64,000 nt of DNA, taken from positions 186,001 through 250,000 of the forward strand of contig NZ_SNXW01000003.1 of NCBI RefSeq assembly GCF_004362855.1, read 5' to 3'. The notes under the pieces are model-generated. The model was not told the origin of the DNA and searched no databases. It saw nothing but the letters and a program-made list of their open reading frames with translations. This DNA is from Aquabacterium commune (lineage in GTDB: Bacteria > Pseudomonadota > Gammaproteobacteria > Burkholderiales > Burkholderiaceae_C). Positions 24,546 through 36,588 of this stretch are shown here, one piece after another; the stretch's first letter is position 1; each line of letters begins with the position of its first letter. Position numbers and translations under genes: made by a program.

Positions 24546-27350
24546 ATGGGCTCAGCGGACGCACAGGGTGTCGGTCCCCGTCGGTTCTTGCCGTCGCAGG
24601 AAGGCGTGTCCCTGGCCTTGAGCGCAGCGCGCGCGGGTCTGTGGGAATGGGACATCCACACCAACGAGAACCGCTGGTCCGAAGAGGTTTACCCCCTCTA
24701 CCACCTGGACCCTGCCTGCCACACACCAAGCTACGAAGACTGGTGCCTGAGCGTGCACCCCGAAGACCGCGACCGCGTCTGCGAGGCCATCTCTGCGGCG
24801 GTTGCCGAACAGCAGCCGTTCGAAGTCGAGTGGCGCACCAACCCGGCGCGAGGGCCTGAGCGCTGGCTGCTCAGCCGGGGCCAGCCGGGCGTCTGCCGCG
24901 GCGACCACGTGCAAACCTACGTCGGCATCGTCATGGACATCAGCCAGCGCAAGCAGGCCGAAGAATCCCTCCAAACGCTCAACGAAGCCCTGGCACAACG
25001 GGTGCAGGAACGCACCCAGGCCCTCGACGACCAACAGCGCCTGCTGCAAACCATCCTGGACGGCGTGCCCGGCCTGGTCGGCTACTGGGACACCCAACTG
25101 CACAACCGGTTCGCCAACCGTGCTTACCGCGAATGGTTTGGCGTCACACCGGATGACATCCAGGGTCGGCACATCCGCGAACTGCTCGGCCCCCAACTCT
25201 ACGAACTCAACCGCGGCCACTTGGAGCGCGCCCTGCGCGGTGAGCGGCAATGCTTCATCCGCGACATCCCCGTGCCCGGTCAGCCCGGCACGGTGCGCAT
25301 CAGCGAAACGCACTACCTGCCCGACATCGACCACGGCGAAGTCCGCGGCTTCCTTGTCATGGTGTTCGACGTCACCCAAGTGACCCAGGCCGAACGCCAG
25401 GCCCGCGCCGCCAGCCAGGCCAAATCCGAGTTCCTGGCCAACGTCAGCCACGAGCTGCGCACCCCGCTCAACGCCATGTTCGGCCTGGCCCAGATCGGCG
25501 CACGCGACACCGCAGGCACGCCCAGCGCGCGCACCTTCCAGCAGATCCTGGCTTCGGGTCAGCACCTGCTGGACCTCATCAACGACGTGCTGGATTTCTC
25601 CAAGATCGAGGCCGGCAAGCTGCTGCTGCAGCCCCAGCCCATGGCCCTGGCCCAGGTGATGGAACACGTCGTGGCCATGACGGCCTTGCGCGCCGAGGCC
25701 AAGGGCTTGCCCCTGCTGCTCGATGAAAGCCCGCGCGTGCCCCAGGGCGCCGTGGGCGACGCCACCCGCCTGGCGCAAATCCTCGTCAACCTGGTGGCCA
25801 ACGCCATCAAATTCACCGACCAGGGAGAGGTGCGCATGCGTTTCGACGTCGATGGCGGCGACTTGGTGGTCGAGGTCACCGACACCGGCATCGGCATCGA
25901 GCCCCAGCACATCGACCAGCTCTTCCAGCCCTTCGTGCAGGCCCACGACGGCATGCGCGGCCAGGGTGGCACCGGGCTGGGTCTGGCCATCTGCAAACGC
26001 CTGACACAGCTCATGCAGGGCCAGATCGGCGTGCGCAGCGAGCCCGGCAAAGGCAGTTGCTTCACGCTGCGCGTGCCTTTGGCGCAATCCAACCCGGGTG
26101 ACTTCACGACCCTGTCAGACGTCTTGCTCGTCGGCTTTCCTGCCGCGGCACAAACCTGCTTGGTGCGTGACCTGACCGCCCGCCACAGCCGCTGCCAGGT
26201 GGCCGACGACCTCCCCGCCAACCTGCGTCACGGCCAGGTGCTGGTCGTGCACGAACAGCTGTTGGCCCACCTGGACACCACCACCCTCAACCGCTGGCTG
26301 GACGAGGGGCGCCATGTGGTGATTTCCGTGCGCGTGGCCCCCTCCACCCCGCTCTGCCCCGCCGGCATCTCCCTGCTGGGTGCGGCTTTGGTGGTGGCCG
26401 GCCCGCTCAGCCCGCTGCGCCTGCTGCATGCACTCCAGCACCGACCGTCCACCGCCAAGCGCAGTGCACGCAACCGCTTGCAAGGCCTGCGCATCCTCGC
26501 CGCGGAAGACAACCCGGTGAACCGCCTGATCCTGGCCCAGATGCTCGAAGGCGAAGGCGCCAGCGTGCAGTTCGCCTTCGATGGTGCGCAGGCCGTCGCG
26601 CTGGCCCAGCGTCTGGGCACCGATGCCATCGACCTGGTCCTGTGCGACATACAGATGCCAGTGATGGACGGCTACGCGGCCACGCGTGAACTGCTCCGCC
26701 TGGACCCGACCCTGCCCATCGTCGGGCTGACCGCACACGCCTTCAACCAGGCCCGCCAGCAAGCCGAGGAAGCGGGCATGCGCGACTACGTGACCAAACC
26801 CTATCTGCTGGATACACTCACCGACGTCATCCGCCGCCACGCACGCCATTCGGCCCACACCGTGAACGACGCACACACACCTTCAGGGCACACGCCAGAG
26901 CCGACGTCCGACTGGGCGTCCATGCAGCACCACTTCCAAGGCCAGCCGGCCCTCTTCGACAGGCTGGTGGACGTGGCTTTGCAGTCCTTGCCGGGCGTGC
27001 TCGGTGAACTCGACCGCGCGCGTGCCGTGGGCGACGTGCCCGCGCTGGCCAAAATCGCCCATGAAATCAAGGGCACGGCCTTGAACCTGAGGGCATCGCG
27101 CCTGGCTGGCATCGGTGCCACCACGCAGGACCTGGCCCGCCAGGGCGCGCCGGGCTGTCACGCCAGCGCCAGCGAACTGTCGGCCGGCCTGCAAGCCTTC
27201 CTGGAAGACCTGCGCGGCCACGGCCACGGCAGCGCGCAGGACACCCAGCCCGGCGCGCTCGACGCCCTGGGCTCAGTAAATCAGGCGATCCGGGCGGAGG
27301 TCGCGCAAGATGGTCGTGGCGATCTCCTCAATGGACTTGTGCGTCGATGA
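24546..27350 (+). CDS. Cytoplasmic hybrid histidine kinase (PAS-PAS-HisKA-HATPase-REC-Hpt)
   Basis: A 934-aa soluble hybrid kinase with no membrane segment. Order: PAS with PAC (about residues 20-140, ending [16 protein letters not shown]), coiled coil, second PAS (about 160-275), HisKA with His302 in [16 protein letters not shown], HATPase ([35 protein letters not shown]), a degenerate receiver-like segment (about 520-640), then a true receiver with Asp701 in [13 protein letters not shown]. The C-terminal Hpt domain has His839 in [14 protein letters not shown]. It therefore carries a full phosphorelay but no linked output regulator. The last 78 bases overlap the 3' end of convergent ppsR. 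Ligand and target are unknown. Confidence 0.93.
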   Translation: MGSADAQGVGPRRFLPSQEGVSLALSAARAGLWEWDIHTNENRWSEEVYPLYHLDPACHTPSYEDWCLSVHPEDRDRVCEAISAAVAEQQPFEVEWRTNPARGPERWLLSRGQPGVCRGDHVQTYVGIVMDISQRKQAEESLQTLNEALAQRVQERTQALDDQQRLLQTILDGVPGLVGYWDTQLHNRFANRAYREWFGVTPDDIQGRHIRELLGPQLYELNRGHLERALRGERQCFIRDIPVPGQPGTVRISETHYLPDIDHGEVRGFLVMVFDVTQVTQAERQARAASQAKSEFLANVSHELRTPLNAMFGLAQIGARDTAGTPSARTFQQILASGQHLLDLINDVLDFSKIEAGKLLLQPQPMALAQVMEHVVAMTALRAEAKGLPLLLDESPRVPQGAVGDATRLAQILVNLVANAIKFTDQGEVRMRFDVDGGDLVVEVTDTGIGIEPQHIDQLFQPFVQAHDGMRGQGGTGLGLAICKRLTQLMQGQIGVRSEPGKGSCFTLRVPLAQSNPGDFTTLSDVLLVGFPAAAQTCLVRDLTARHSRCQVADDLPANLRHGQVLVVHEQLLAHLDTTTLNRWLDEGRHVVISVRVAPSTPLCPAGISLLGAALVVAGPLSPLRLLHALQHRPSTAKRSARNRLQGLRILAAEDNPVNRLILAQMLEGEGASVQFAFDGAQAVALAQRLGTDAIDLVLCDIQMPVMDGYAATRELLRLDPTLPIVGLTAHAFNQARQQAEEAGMRDYVTKPYLLDTLTDVIRRHARHSAHTVNDAHTPSGHTPEPTSDWASMQHHFQGQPALFDRLVDVALQSLPGVLGELDRARAVGDVPALAKIAHEIKGTALNLRASRLAGIGATTQDLARQGAPGCHASASELSAGLQAFLEDLRGHGHGSAQDTQPGALDALGSVNQAIRAEVAQDGRGDLLNGLVRR

Positions 27351-28091
27351 CAGCCACGCGATGCCTTCCCGGCGCATCATCGCCTCGGCAGAGCTGACCT
27401 CGGCCCGGCAGTTCTCCAGGCTGGCATAGCGGCTGTTGGGGCGGCGCTCGTTGCGGATCTGGCTCAGGCGCTCCGGGTCGATCGTCAGGCCGAAGCACTT
27501 CTTCTTGTACGGCTTGAGCATCGACGGCAGGAAGCCGCGATCGAAGTCCTCCGGGATCAGCGGCACATTGGCCGCCTTGATGCCGTGCTGCATCGCCAGG
27601 TACAGCGAGGTTGGCGTCTTGCCGCTGCGGCTCACGCCCACCAGCACCACATCGGCCGATTCCAGGTTGCGGGACGACTGCCCGTCGTCGTGCTCCAGAG
27701 AAAAGTGGATGGCGTCGATGCGGTTGTTGTACTCGCCGTCCACGCTGGGGTCGCTGAAGCGGCCCACCCGGTGGTTGGACTTCATGTTGAACTCTTCTTC
27801 CAGCGGCTCCACGAAGGTCTTGATCACGTCAAAGACCTTGCCCTGGCAGGTTTTCAGGATGTCCAGCACATCGTCGTTGGCCAGCGTGGTGAACACGATG
27901 GGCTTTTTGCCCTCGCGCTCGCCCGCCGTGTTGATTTCGCGCACCACCTGAAAGGCCTTGTCCACCGTGTCGATGAAGGGCCGGCGGATGTGCCGCGGCT
28001 TGATGGCGAACTGCGCCAGGATGGAGTTGCCCATGGTTTCGGCGGTGATGCCCGTGCCATCGGACACGAAGAAGACGCTGCGATCAGACAT
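27273..28091 (-). CDS. ppsR: PEP synthase regulatory protein (bifunctional kinase/pyrophosphorylase)
   Basis: A 272-aa DUF299-family enzyme that switches PEP synthase off by ADP-dependent phosphorylation and back on by phosphate-dependent dephosphorylation. Signatures: N-terminal RSVFFVSDGTGITAETMGNS and the P-loop-like VLVGVSRSGKTPTSLYLA. I use ATG at 28091 (MSDRSVFF); upstream in-frame codons add a proline run not expected in the family. It is divergent from its target ppsA, as usual in betaproteobacteria. Its 3' end overlaps the hybrid kinase gene tail to tail. Confidence 0.95.
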   Translation of the reverse strand: MSDRSVFFVSDGTGITAETMGNSILAQFAIKPRHIRRPFIDTVDKAFQVVREINTAGEREGKKPIVFTTLANDDVLDILKTCQGKVFDVIKTFVEPLEEEFNMKSNHRVGRFSDPSVDGEYNNRIDAIHFSLEHDDGQSSRNLESADVVLVGVSRSGKTPTSLYLAMQHGIKAANVPLIPEDFDRGFLPSMLKPYKKKCFGLTIDPERLSQIRNERRPNSRYASLENCRAEVSSAEAMMRREGIAWLSSTHKSIEEIATTILRDLRPDRLIY

Positions 28092-28321
28092 AGAGGACGG
28101 CGGGGGTGGAGGACTCTGTGCGGTGTTCACGCCACAAAGCCCGTGTGTCAAGGGGAATGCGCCAGGAAGCAGACCGGATCATAGGCCTGACCCTACAATC
28201 TGACCAAATGCCGTCCATGACAGGTGTGTTGCGCTAGCTTGGCTCCATAACAACCACAAGACAGCCAGGCCGGGCCCACACACCGGGCGCCCAAGGTTTT
28301 TTTCACCATCCTGGAGTTTGT

Positions 28322-30730
<2,409 letters not shown>

Positions 30731-30761
30731 AGACGCGCCGGCACTGGCCGGAGCTGACACA

Positions 30762-30787
30762 AACGCCACCTCCGGGTGGCGTTTTTT
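30762..30787 (+). terminator. Intrinsic terminator of ppsA
   Basis: aacgccacc (30762-30770) pairs with ggtggcgtt (30775-30783) around a tccg tetraloop and continues into a run of T. Confidence 0.92.
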
Positions 30788-30788
30788 C

Positions 30789-30797
30789 TGCTATAGT
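30789..30797 (+). promoter_or_regulatory. Extended -10 promoter candidate of the rpsF operon
   Basis: tgctatagt is an extended -10 (TGn plus TATAGT) directly after the ppsA terminator. No standard -35 is visible because the terminator occupies that position. It would give a leader of about 170 bases before rpsF, long enough for ribosomal-protein feedback control. Confidence 0.5.
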
Positions 30798-30917
30798 CTC
30801 AGGTTTTCCGAATTCCGAATTGCCTTTTGGCGCACCGCAACGTGCCCCAAGCAGGTGACAAGGAACCTTGCCGCACGCGGGTTTGACGCTTCGCTGCGGC
30901 TTCCCACCCGGGCCACT

Positions 30918-30941
30918 TGCCAATTCACGTGCCAATTCACG
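30918..30941 (+). repeat. Perfect 12-bp tandem duplication in the rpsF leader
   Basis: tgccaattcacg occurs twice head to tail (30918-30929 and 30930-30941), about 35 bases before the rpsF start. It could be a chance slippage product or part of the leader structure. Confidence 0.7.
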
Positions 30942-30976
30942 TCGGCAGCTGGAGCGGGAATCCACAAGGAGTTCTC

Positions 30977-31342
30977 ATGCGTCACTATGAAATCATCGTG
31001 CTGATCCACCCGGATCAAAGCGAACAAGTTCCGGCCATGCTGGAGCGCTACAAGACCCTGATCACCACCAATGGTGGCCAGGTGCACCGCTTCGAAGACT
31101 GGGGCCGCCGTCAACTGGCGTACCAGATCAACAAGCTGGCCAAGGCGCATTACCTGTGCCTGAACGTCGAAATCAGCAAGGAAACCCTGGCTGAAATCGA
31201 AACCGGCTTCAAGTTCAACGATGCCGTGCTGCGTCACCTGACCGTGCTGAAGGACAAGGCCGAGACCTCTCCTTCCGTGATGATGAAGCAGGTTGAGCGT
31301 GAAGAGGCCCGCAAGGCCCAGCAGGAGCCCGCCGCTGCCTGA
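30977..31342 (+). CDS. rpsF: 30S ribosomal protein S6
   Basis: A 121-aa S6 protein, the partner of S18 on the small-subunit platform. It begins [19 protein letters not shown], followed by [23 protein letters not shown]. The C-terminal extension is acidic/basic and ends QQEPAAA. The ATG at 30977 has aagga nearby. First gene of rpsF-priB-rpsR-rplI, spaced 66 bases from priB. Confidence 0.97.
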   Translation: MRHYEIIVLIHPDQSEQVPAMLERYKTLITTNGGQVHRFEDWGRRQLAYQINKLAKAHYLCLNVEISKETLAEIETGFKFNDAVLRHLTVLKDKAETSPSVMMKQVEREEARKAQQEPAAA

Positions 31343-31408
31343 TGCCAGCCGCAAGGCTGCCAGGCTGCACCCGTCTGCAAACGCTGAACTGAGCGCAGTT
31401 TTCCCGGC

Positions 31409-31720
31409 ATGAACCAGGTTCTGCTGTCTGCCCAGATCATCGAACGCAAGGCGCTGAGATACACCCCCGCCGGCCTGCCCGCCCTGGACCTCGTGCTTCA
31501 ACACGAATCCACGGTGAGCGAGAACCAGCAAAGCCGCAAGGTCAAGCTGGACATCAAGGCCGTGGCCATCGGTCCGATCGCAGATCGGCTGAGCAAGCAG
31601 GCCATCGGCGAAGCTTTCGGGCTCGCTGGTTTCCTGGGGGCTCCGCGTCACGGACGGGGCGTGCTGCTGCACATCACCGAACTCACCGACATCGTCTCCA
31701 CACATTCAACGGATAATTGA
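31409..31720 (+). CDS. priB: Primosomal replication protein PriB (single-strand-binding fold)
   Basis: A 103-aa OB-fold protein of the replication-restart primosome, which helps PriA reload DnaB at stalled forks. It reads MNQVLLSAQIIERKALRYTP, then PALDLVLQHES and a C-terminal GVLLHITELTDI. Its location between rpsF and rpsR, with dnaB downstream, is the standard betaproteobacterial arrangement and supports PriB over a plain SSB. rpsR begins 9 bases after its stop. Confidence 0.93.
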   Translation: MNQVLLSAQIIERKALRYTPAGLPALDLVLQHESTVSENQQSRKVKLDIKAVAIGPIADRLSKQAIGEAFGLAGFLGAPRHGRGVLLHITELTDIVSTHSTDN

Positions 31721-31729
31721 GAGGTCAAC

Positions 31730-32023
31730 ATGGTTGCTCCCCGCTCCAAGAACGGCAAGTTCTCCAAAGACCGCAAGGGCAAGCGCAACACGCAGTCCCT
31801 GCTGTTCCGCCGCAAGCGCTTCTGCCGCTTCACCGTCGCCAACGTCGAACAGATCGACTACAAGGACGTTGACACCCTGCGCGATTTCATCGCTGAAAAC
31901 GGCAAGATCATCCCCGCACGCCTGACCGGCACCCGCGCGATCTACCAGCGTCAGCTGACCACCGCCATCAAGCGCGCTCGCTTCCTGGCCCTGCTGCCTT
32001 ACAGCGACCAGCACCGCGTCTAA
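31730..32023 (+). CDS. rpsR: 30S ribosomal protein S18
   Basis: A 97-aa basic S18 protein with the conserved core [36 protein letters not shown] and a terminal [13 protein letters not shown]. The N-terminal 25 residues are an added lysine/arginine-rich extension. A gagg site precedes the ATG. Binds with S6 to the 16S rRNA central domain. Confidence 0.97.
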   Translation: MVAPRSKNGKFSKDRKGKRNTQSLLFRRKRFCRFTVANVEQIDYKDVDTLRDFIAENGKIIPARLTGTRAIYQRQLTTAIKRARFLALLPYSDQHRV

Positions 32024-32035
32024 GGAGTCCCTGTC

Positions 32036-32488
32036 ATGCAAATCATCCTCCTCGAAAAAGTCGCCAACCTGGGCAACCTGGGTGATGTGGTCAAGGTCAA
32101 GGACGGCTACGCCCGTAACTTCCTGATCCCGACCGGTCAAGCCCGTCGCGCCACTGAAAAGGCCGTCGCCGAATTCGAAGCTCGTCGCGTCGAGCTGGAA
32201 AAGGCATCGGCTGAGAAGCTGGCCGCCGCACAAGCCGTGGGCGACAAGCTCACCGGCAAGACCATCACCGTCAGCCAGAAGGCTGGCGTGGACGGCCGCC
32301 TGTTCGGTTCGGTCACCAACCACGACATCGCCGACGGCCTGAAGGCCGCTGGTTTCGACGTGGCCAAGCAGCAGGTTCGCCTGCCCAACGGCCCGCTGAA
32401 GACCGTGGGGGAGCACGCCGTGTCGGTGTCCCTGCACACCGACGTGGTGGTGGACGTCACCATCGCTGTGGTCGCTGCCAACGACTGA
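32036..32488 (+). CDS. rplI: 50S ribosomal protein L9
   Basis: A 150-aa L9 protein. The N-domain is [32 protein letters not shown], read across two signature stretches. A long connecting helix (about residues 40-75) follows, then the C-domain with [14 protein letters not shown]. An aaggag site lies upstream. Last gene of the ribosomal cluster; a stem-loop follows at 32546. Confidence 0.97.
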   Translation: MQIILLEKVANLGNLGDVVKVKDGYARNFLIPTGQARRATEKAVAEFEARRVELEKASAEKLAAAQAVGDKLTGKTITVSQKAGVDGRLFGSVTNHDIADGLKAAGFDVAKQQVRLPNGPLKTVGEHAVSVSLHTDVVVDVTIAVVAAND

Positions 32489-32545
32489 TCCCACCAGATC
32501 GGTCTCCTCGGGGTCTGCCCACGCAGGCCCTGCGGACAGCCCCTC

Positions 32546-32567
32546 AAAGCCGGCGCAAGCCGGCTTT
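32546..32567 (+). terminator. Hairpin terminator after rplI
   Basis: aaagccggc and gccggcttt form a perfect 9-bp stem closed by a gcaa (GNRA) tetraloop. The stem ends in ttt and is followed by gtcgtttcc, so the T-tract is interrupted and termination may be partial, allowing some read-through into dnaB. Confidence 0.75.
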
Positions 32568-32701
32568 GTCGTTTCCGGGCATCCCCCATGTGGGCGCGGC
32601 AGACTTGTCCACCGCCTTCCCCAGCATGTCCCCTGCATTTCCCAAGGCTGCCCACAGCTTTATCCACAGGCTGCACCCACGCACGCCCGTATCATCGACC
32701 C

Positions 32702-34132
32702 ATGGCCGCAGTCTTCCCCACCCCCCTGTCTTTCAAGAATCCTGGCGATGCGCCCAGCAGCGACGACATCGCTCGCCTGCGCGTGCCGCCGCACTCCATC
32801 GAGGGTGAGCAAAGCGTGCTGGGTGGCCTGCTGCTGGACAACAGCGCCTGGGACCGCGCCGCCGACCTGCTCAACGAGAGCGACTTCTACCGCTACGAGC
32901 ACCAACTCATCTTCGCGGCCATCCAGCAGCTGGTGTCGGCCTCCAAGCCAGCCGACGTCATCACGGTGTTCGAGCAACTGCAGATGCAGGGCAAGGCGCA
33001 GGACGTCGGTGGCCTGACCTACCTCAACGCCCTGGCGCAGTCGGTGCCAAGTGCGGCCAACATGCGCCGCTACGCCGAAATCGTCCGGGAGCGCGCGGTG
33101 CTGCGCAAGCTGGTGACGGCCTCCGACGAGATCGCCACCAACGCCTTCAGCCCGCAGGGCAAGTCGGTGTCGGACATCCTCGACGAGGCCGAAGCCAAGA
33201 TCATGAAGATCGGCGAAGAAGGCAGCCGCAACAAGCAGGGCTTCTTCGCCATGGACGGCCTGGTGGTGGACCTGCTGGACCGCGTGCAGGAGCTGGCCGA
33301 CAACGGCGCCGAGGACGTCACCGGTGTGCGCACCGGTTTCATCGACATGGACAAGATGACGGCGGGCCTGCAAAAAGGCGACCTCATCATCCTGGCGGCG
33401 CGCCCCTCGATGGGCAAAACCGCCTTCGCGCTGAACATCGGCGAGAACGTGGCCGTCAACGAGGGCCTGCCGGTGGCGGTGTTCTCGATGGAAATGGGCG
33501 CATCTCAGTTGGCCTTGCGGATGGTGGGCTCCATCGGCCGCATCAACCAGCAAAACCTGCGCACCGGGCGCCTGTCCGACGACGAATGGGGACGGTTGAG
33601 CGAAACCGTGGAAAAGCTGCGCCACGCCAACGTCTTCATCGACGAAACGCCGGGCCTCTCCCCCAACGAGCTGCGCGCCCGTTCGCGGCGCCTGGCGCGC
33701 CAGTTCGGTGGCACGCTCGGCCTGATCATCGTGGACTACCTGCAGCTGATGAGCGGCTCGGGCAGCAACGAGGAAAACCGCGCCACCGTGATCGGTGAAA
33801 TCTCGCGGGGTCTGAAGGCGCTGGCCAAGGAGTTGCAGTGCCCGGTGATCGCGCTGTCGCAGCTCAACCGTTCGGTGGAAACGCGGCCCGACAAGCGCCC
33901 CATGATGTCCGACCTGCGCGAATCCGGCGCCATCGAGCAGGACGCCGACGTCATCATGTTCATTTACCGCGACGAGTACTACAACAAGGAATCGAAGATC
34001 CCGGGTGTGGCCGAAATCATCATCGGCAAGCAGCGTAACGGCCCGGTTGGCAGCATCCACCTGGGCTTCATCAAGTCCAACACCCGCTTCGAGAACCTGG
34101 CACCGGGCAGTTACGGCGGTGACGAGTACTGA
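32702..34132 (+). CDS. dnaB: Replicative DNA helicase DnaB
   Basis: A 476-aa hexameric replicative helicase. The N-terminal collar domain begins around PPHSIEGEQSVLGGLLLDN. The RecA-like C-domain carries Walker A ARPSMGKTAFAL, the motif VFSMEMGASQLALRM, Walker B LGLIIVDYLQLMSG, and the DnaB signature SDLRESGAIEQDADV with the arginine-finger region. The start is ATG at 32702 (MAAVFPTPL). A strong bidirectional terminator follows at 34192. Confidence 0.97.
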   Translation: MAAVFPTPLSFKNPGDAPSSDDIARLRVPPHSIEGEQSVLGGLLLDNSAWDRAADLLNESDFYRYEHQLIFAAIQQLVSASKPADVITVFEQLQMQGKAQDVGGLTYLNALAQSVPSAANMRRYAEIVRERAVLRKLVTASDEIATNAFSPQGKSVSDILDEAEAKIMKIGEEGSRNKQGFFAMDGLVVDLLDRVQELADNGAEDVTGVRTGFIDMDKMTAGLQKGDLIILAARPSMGKTAFALNIGENVAVNEGLPVAVFSMEMGASQLALRMVGSIGRINQQNLRTGRLSDDEWGRLSETVEKLRHANVFIDETPGLSPNELRARSRRLARQFGGTLGLIIVDYLQLMSGSGSNEENRATVIGEISRGLKALAKELQCPVIALSQLNRSVETRPDKRPMMSDLRESGAIEQDADVIMFIYRDEYYNKESKIPGVAEIIIGKQRNGPVGSIHLGFIKSNTRFENLAPGSYGGDEY

Positions 34133-34191
34133 GCCCAGCAGCGCATCCTGAGCCCATCCAGCGCGCCCTGCACGACGTCATGCGCCAACAA

Positions 34192-34220
34192 AAAGGGAGC
34201 CCGAAGGCTCCCTTTGTTTT
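34192..34220. terminator. Bidirectional terminator between dnaB and the BI-1 gene
   Basis: aaagggagcc (34192-34201), loop cgaa, ggctcccttt (34206-34215), followed by gtttt on the plus strand and by a T-rich run (ttttt) on the minus strand. It serves dnaB and the convergent gene ending at 34260. Confidence 0.9.
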
Positions 34221-34259
34221 GGACGCGCTGCCTGTCACGGTCAGCGTGCGCGCGAGGGC

Positions 34260-34958
34260 TCAGTCGTCGCTGGCACCGCCCAGCGCCATCAGCAACTGCA
34301 GCAGCGAGGTGAAGACGTTGTAAACGCTGAGGTACACCGCCAGCGTGGCAGAAACGTAGTTGGTTTCACCGCCGTCGATGATGCGCTTGAGGTCATAGAG
34401 GATGAAGGCCGAAAAGATCAGCACGGACATGGCGGAGACCGCCAGCATCAACGCGGGCATCTGCAGCCAGATGTTGGCCAGACCGGCGACGATCATGACC
34501 AGCATGCCCATGAACAACCACTTGCCCATGCTGGAGAGATCGCGCTTGACGGTGTTGGCCAGAGCGGCCATGCCCACGAACACCGTCGCCGTGCCGCCAA
34601 AGGCCAGGGAGACGAGCTGCACGCCGTTCGACAGGCCCAGCGCGAAGCCGAGCAGGCGCGACAGCATCAGGCCCATGAAGAAGGTGAATGCCAGCAGCAG
34701 GACCACGCCCATGCCGGTGTGCTTGGTCTTCTCGATGCCGTAGAAGAAGGCGAAGGCGATGCCCAGGAACAGCAAAGCGCTGATCAGCGGGCTGCCGGGC
34801 AGCAGGCTGAAGCCAAAGGCCACGCCGACCCAGGCGCCGAGCACGGTGGGCACCATGGACAGCGCGAGCAGCGCATACGTGTTGCGCAGCACGCGCGAGC
34901 GGTCAGCGCCCAGCGAGCCGCCGTAAACGACGTCCAGGGGTTTGAGGGAACGGTCCAT
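34260..34958 (-). CDS. Bax inhibitor-1/YccA family membrane protein
   Basis: A 232-aa inner-membrane protein with seven hydrophobic helices, the hallmark of the UPF0005 (BI-1/YccA/YbhL) family. Conserved features are the N-terminal VLRNTYALLALSM, GMGVVLLLAFTFFMGLMLS, and a C-terminal ILYDLKRIIDGGETNYV with the acidic residues near the pore seen in BI-1 proteins. In E. coli YccA interacts with the FtsH-HflKC protease, whose HflK and HflC are encoded later in this window. The ATG at 34958 has a gagg-type site; an upstream in-frame ATG at 34997 lacks one. Confidence 0.93.
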   Translation of the reverse strand: MDRSLKPLDVVYGGSLGADRSRVLRNTYALLALSMVPTVLGAWVGVAFGFSLLPGSPLISALLFLGIAFAFFYGIEKTKHTGMGVVLLLAFTFFMGLMLSRLLGFALGLSNGVQLVSLAFGGTATVFVGMAALANTVKRDLSSMGKWLFMGMLVMIVAGLANIWLQMPALMLAVSAMSVLIFSAFILYDLKRIIDGGETNYVSATLAVYLSVYNVFTSLLQLLMALGGASDD

Positions 34959-35012
34959 GCATCCTCCAAAGGAAAAACGGCGCGGGAGAACCCGCAAGCC
35001 AACACCCGTATA

Positions 35013-35855
35013 TTAGGACAAAACGGCGCGCTGCCGCAGCGATTCGTAGAGGCAGATGGCGGTGGCCGCCGCCACATTCAAGGACTCCTCGCCACCGGGC
35101 TGGGGAATCGTCACGGTGAGGGCACAGCGGGCCTGCAGGGCCTCGCTGACACCCTGCCCTTCGTGTCCCATCACCCAGGCGCACGGGTCGGGCAGTTGCA
35201 CCCTGGACACCACGTGCTCGGTGTGCGAGCTGGTGGCCACCAGGGGCACTTGCAGCGCGGCCAGGTCGTCGGCATCCAGCTGTTCGACGAGGTTCAGCGC
35301 GAAATGCGCGCCCATGCCGGCGCGCAGCACCTTGGGGCTCCACAGACCGGCCGTGCCCTTGAGCGCCAGCACCTGCTGCACGCCCAGGGCCGCCGCGCTG
35401 CGCAGGATGCTGCCGACGTTGCCGGCGTCTTGCAGGCGGTCCAGCACAACGGTGCGGGCCGTGGCGTGGATGGCTTGTGCACTGCATTCGGCGCTGCCGG
35501 CATGCGCCGCCAGCGGCAGCAGGTAGCCAATGCGCGCAGGCGACTCCAGGCCGGTGAAGGCCTTCCACAGCGCCTCGGGCACCACGATGACCTTGTCGGC
35601 AGCCCGCGCCAGGCGGCTGGCCAGGGCGGCCCGCTCGTCATCGCCCGTGGCCGTGCCGTGCTCGCCGATCCAGGCGCTGTCGGCCACGATCGCCACTGGC
35701 ACCGGCACGCCGCGCGCCAGGCAGGCCGAGCAGAGGTGATCGCCTTCCAGCCAGACCTCGCCTTGCTTGCGGTAGGCCAGGGCGTCCTGGGCCAGGCGGC
35801 GCAGGCGCTGGATCAGTGCGTTCTCGCGGGAGGTGATCGACTGGATGAGGGGCAT
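35013..35855 (-). CDS. TrmH/SpoU-family RNA 2'-O-methyltransferase
   Basis: A 280-aa SPOUT methyltransferase with the three motifs of the family: DAGNVGSILRSAAALG (motif 1, catalytic Arg), WVMGHEGQGVS (motif 2) and QPGGEESLNVAAATAI (motif 3). An N-terminal substrate-binding extension (SITSRENALIQRLRRLAQ) is the RlmB/TsnR-like kind, pointing to rRNA or tRNA 2'-O-methylation. The exact target nucleotide cannot be told from sequence. It is 22 bases downstream of rnhB on the same strand. Confidence 0.92.
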   Translation of the reverse strand: MPLIQSITSRENALIQRLRRLAQDALAYRKQGEVWLEGDHLCSACLARGVPVPVAIVADSAWIGEHGTATGDDERAALASRLARAADKVIVVPEALWKAFTGLESPARIGYLLPLAAHAGSAECSAQAIHATARTVVLDRLQDAGNVGSILRSAAALGVQQVLALKGTAGLWSPKVLRAGMGAHFALNLVEQLDADDLAALQVPLVATSSHTEHVVSRVQLPDPCAWVMGHEGQGVSEALQARCALTVTIPQPGGEESLNVAAATAICLYESLRQRAVLS

Positions 35856-35877
35856 GGCGCAGGGCTCGGCAAGGCGT

Positions 35878-36588
35878 TCAGCGGCGCACGGCAGGCACCG
35901 GCAGGCTCGGGTCGGGCACCAGACCCAGCACCACCTTCACCGGGCCGAAGCTGCGCCGATGGTGGGGCGTGGCGCCATGCTGGCGCAGCGCGGCGATGTG
36001 GTCGGCCGTGGGGTAGCCCTTGTGGCCATCGAAGCCGTACTGCGGGAAGGCCTGGTGCAACTCGTCGCACAGGCGGTCGCGGTGCACCTTGGCCAGGATG
36101 GACGCCGCCGAGATGGCCTGCACCTTGGCATCGCCCTGAACGATGGCCTGGGCCGGCACGGCCAGCGGTGGCACGCGGTTGCCATCCACCTGGACCAGGG
36201 AGGGCTTCAGCCGAAGGCCTTCAACGGCCCGGCGCATGGCCAGCATGGTGGCGTGCAGGATGTTGAGCTGGTCGATTTCCTCGACCGAGGCCAGCGCGAT
36301 GCTGCAGCACAGGGCCTTGGCACGGATCTCATCGAACAGGCGTTCGCGTTGGCGGGCACTGAGCTTCTTGGAGTCGGCCAGGCCGGCGATGGGGTTGAGT
36401 TCGTCGAGGATGACGGCCGCCGCCACCACCGGGCCGGCCAGCGGGCCGCGACCGGCCTCGTCCACCCCGGCCAGCAAGCCCATGGGCGAGACGGGGCAGA
36501 GCAGGTCCAGCTGTTGCTCGGCGGCCAAGGGCGGCACCACGGCCACTTGGACGCGTTCAGCGCGCTTCGAGGACTTGGGCGATGGCAT
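35878..36588 (-). CDS. rnhB: Ribonuclease HII
   Basis: A 236-aa RNase HII that removes ribonucleotides from DNA and RNA from hybrids. The active-site acidic residues are in [14 protein letters not shown] (DE) and VQVDGNR (Asp), with the helix [14 protein letters not shown] and the C-terminal [13 protein letters not shown] place the start at ATG 36588, which makes the gene overlap the end of lpxB by 32 bases. A later ATG at 36483 (MGLLAGVDE) gives a 201-aa protein closer to the usual length; the ribosome-binding sites do not decide. Confidence 0.94.
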   Translation of the reverse strand: MPSPKSSKRAERVQVAVVPPLAAEQQLDLLCPVSPMGLLAGVDEAGRGPLAGPVVAAAVILDELNPIAGLADSKKLSARQRERLFDEIRAKALCCSIALASVEEIDQLNILHATMLAMRRAVEGLRLKPSLVQVDGNRVPPLAVPAQAIVQGDAKVQAISAASILAKVHRDRLCDELHQAFPQYGFDGHKGYPTADHIAALRQHGATPHHRRSFGPVKVVLGLVPDPSLPVPAVRR

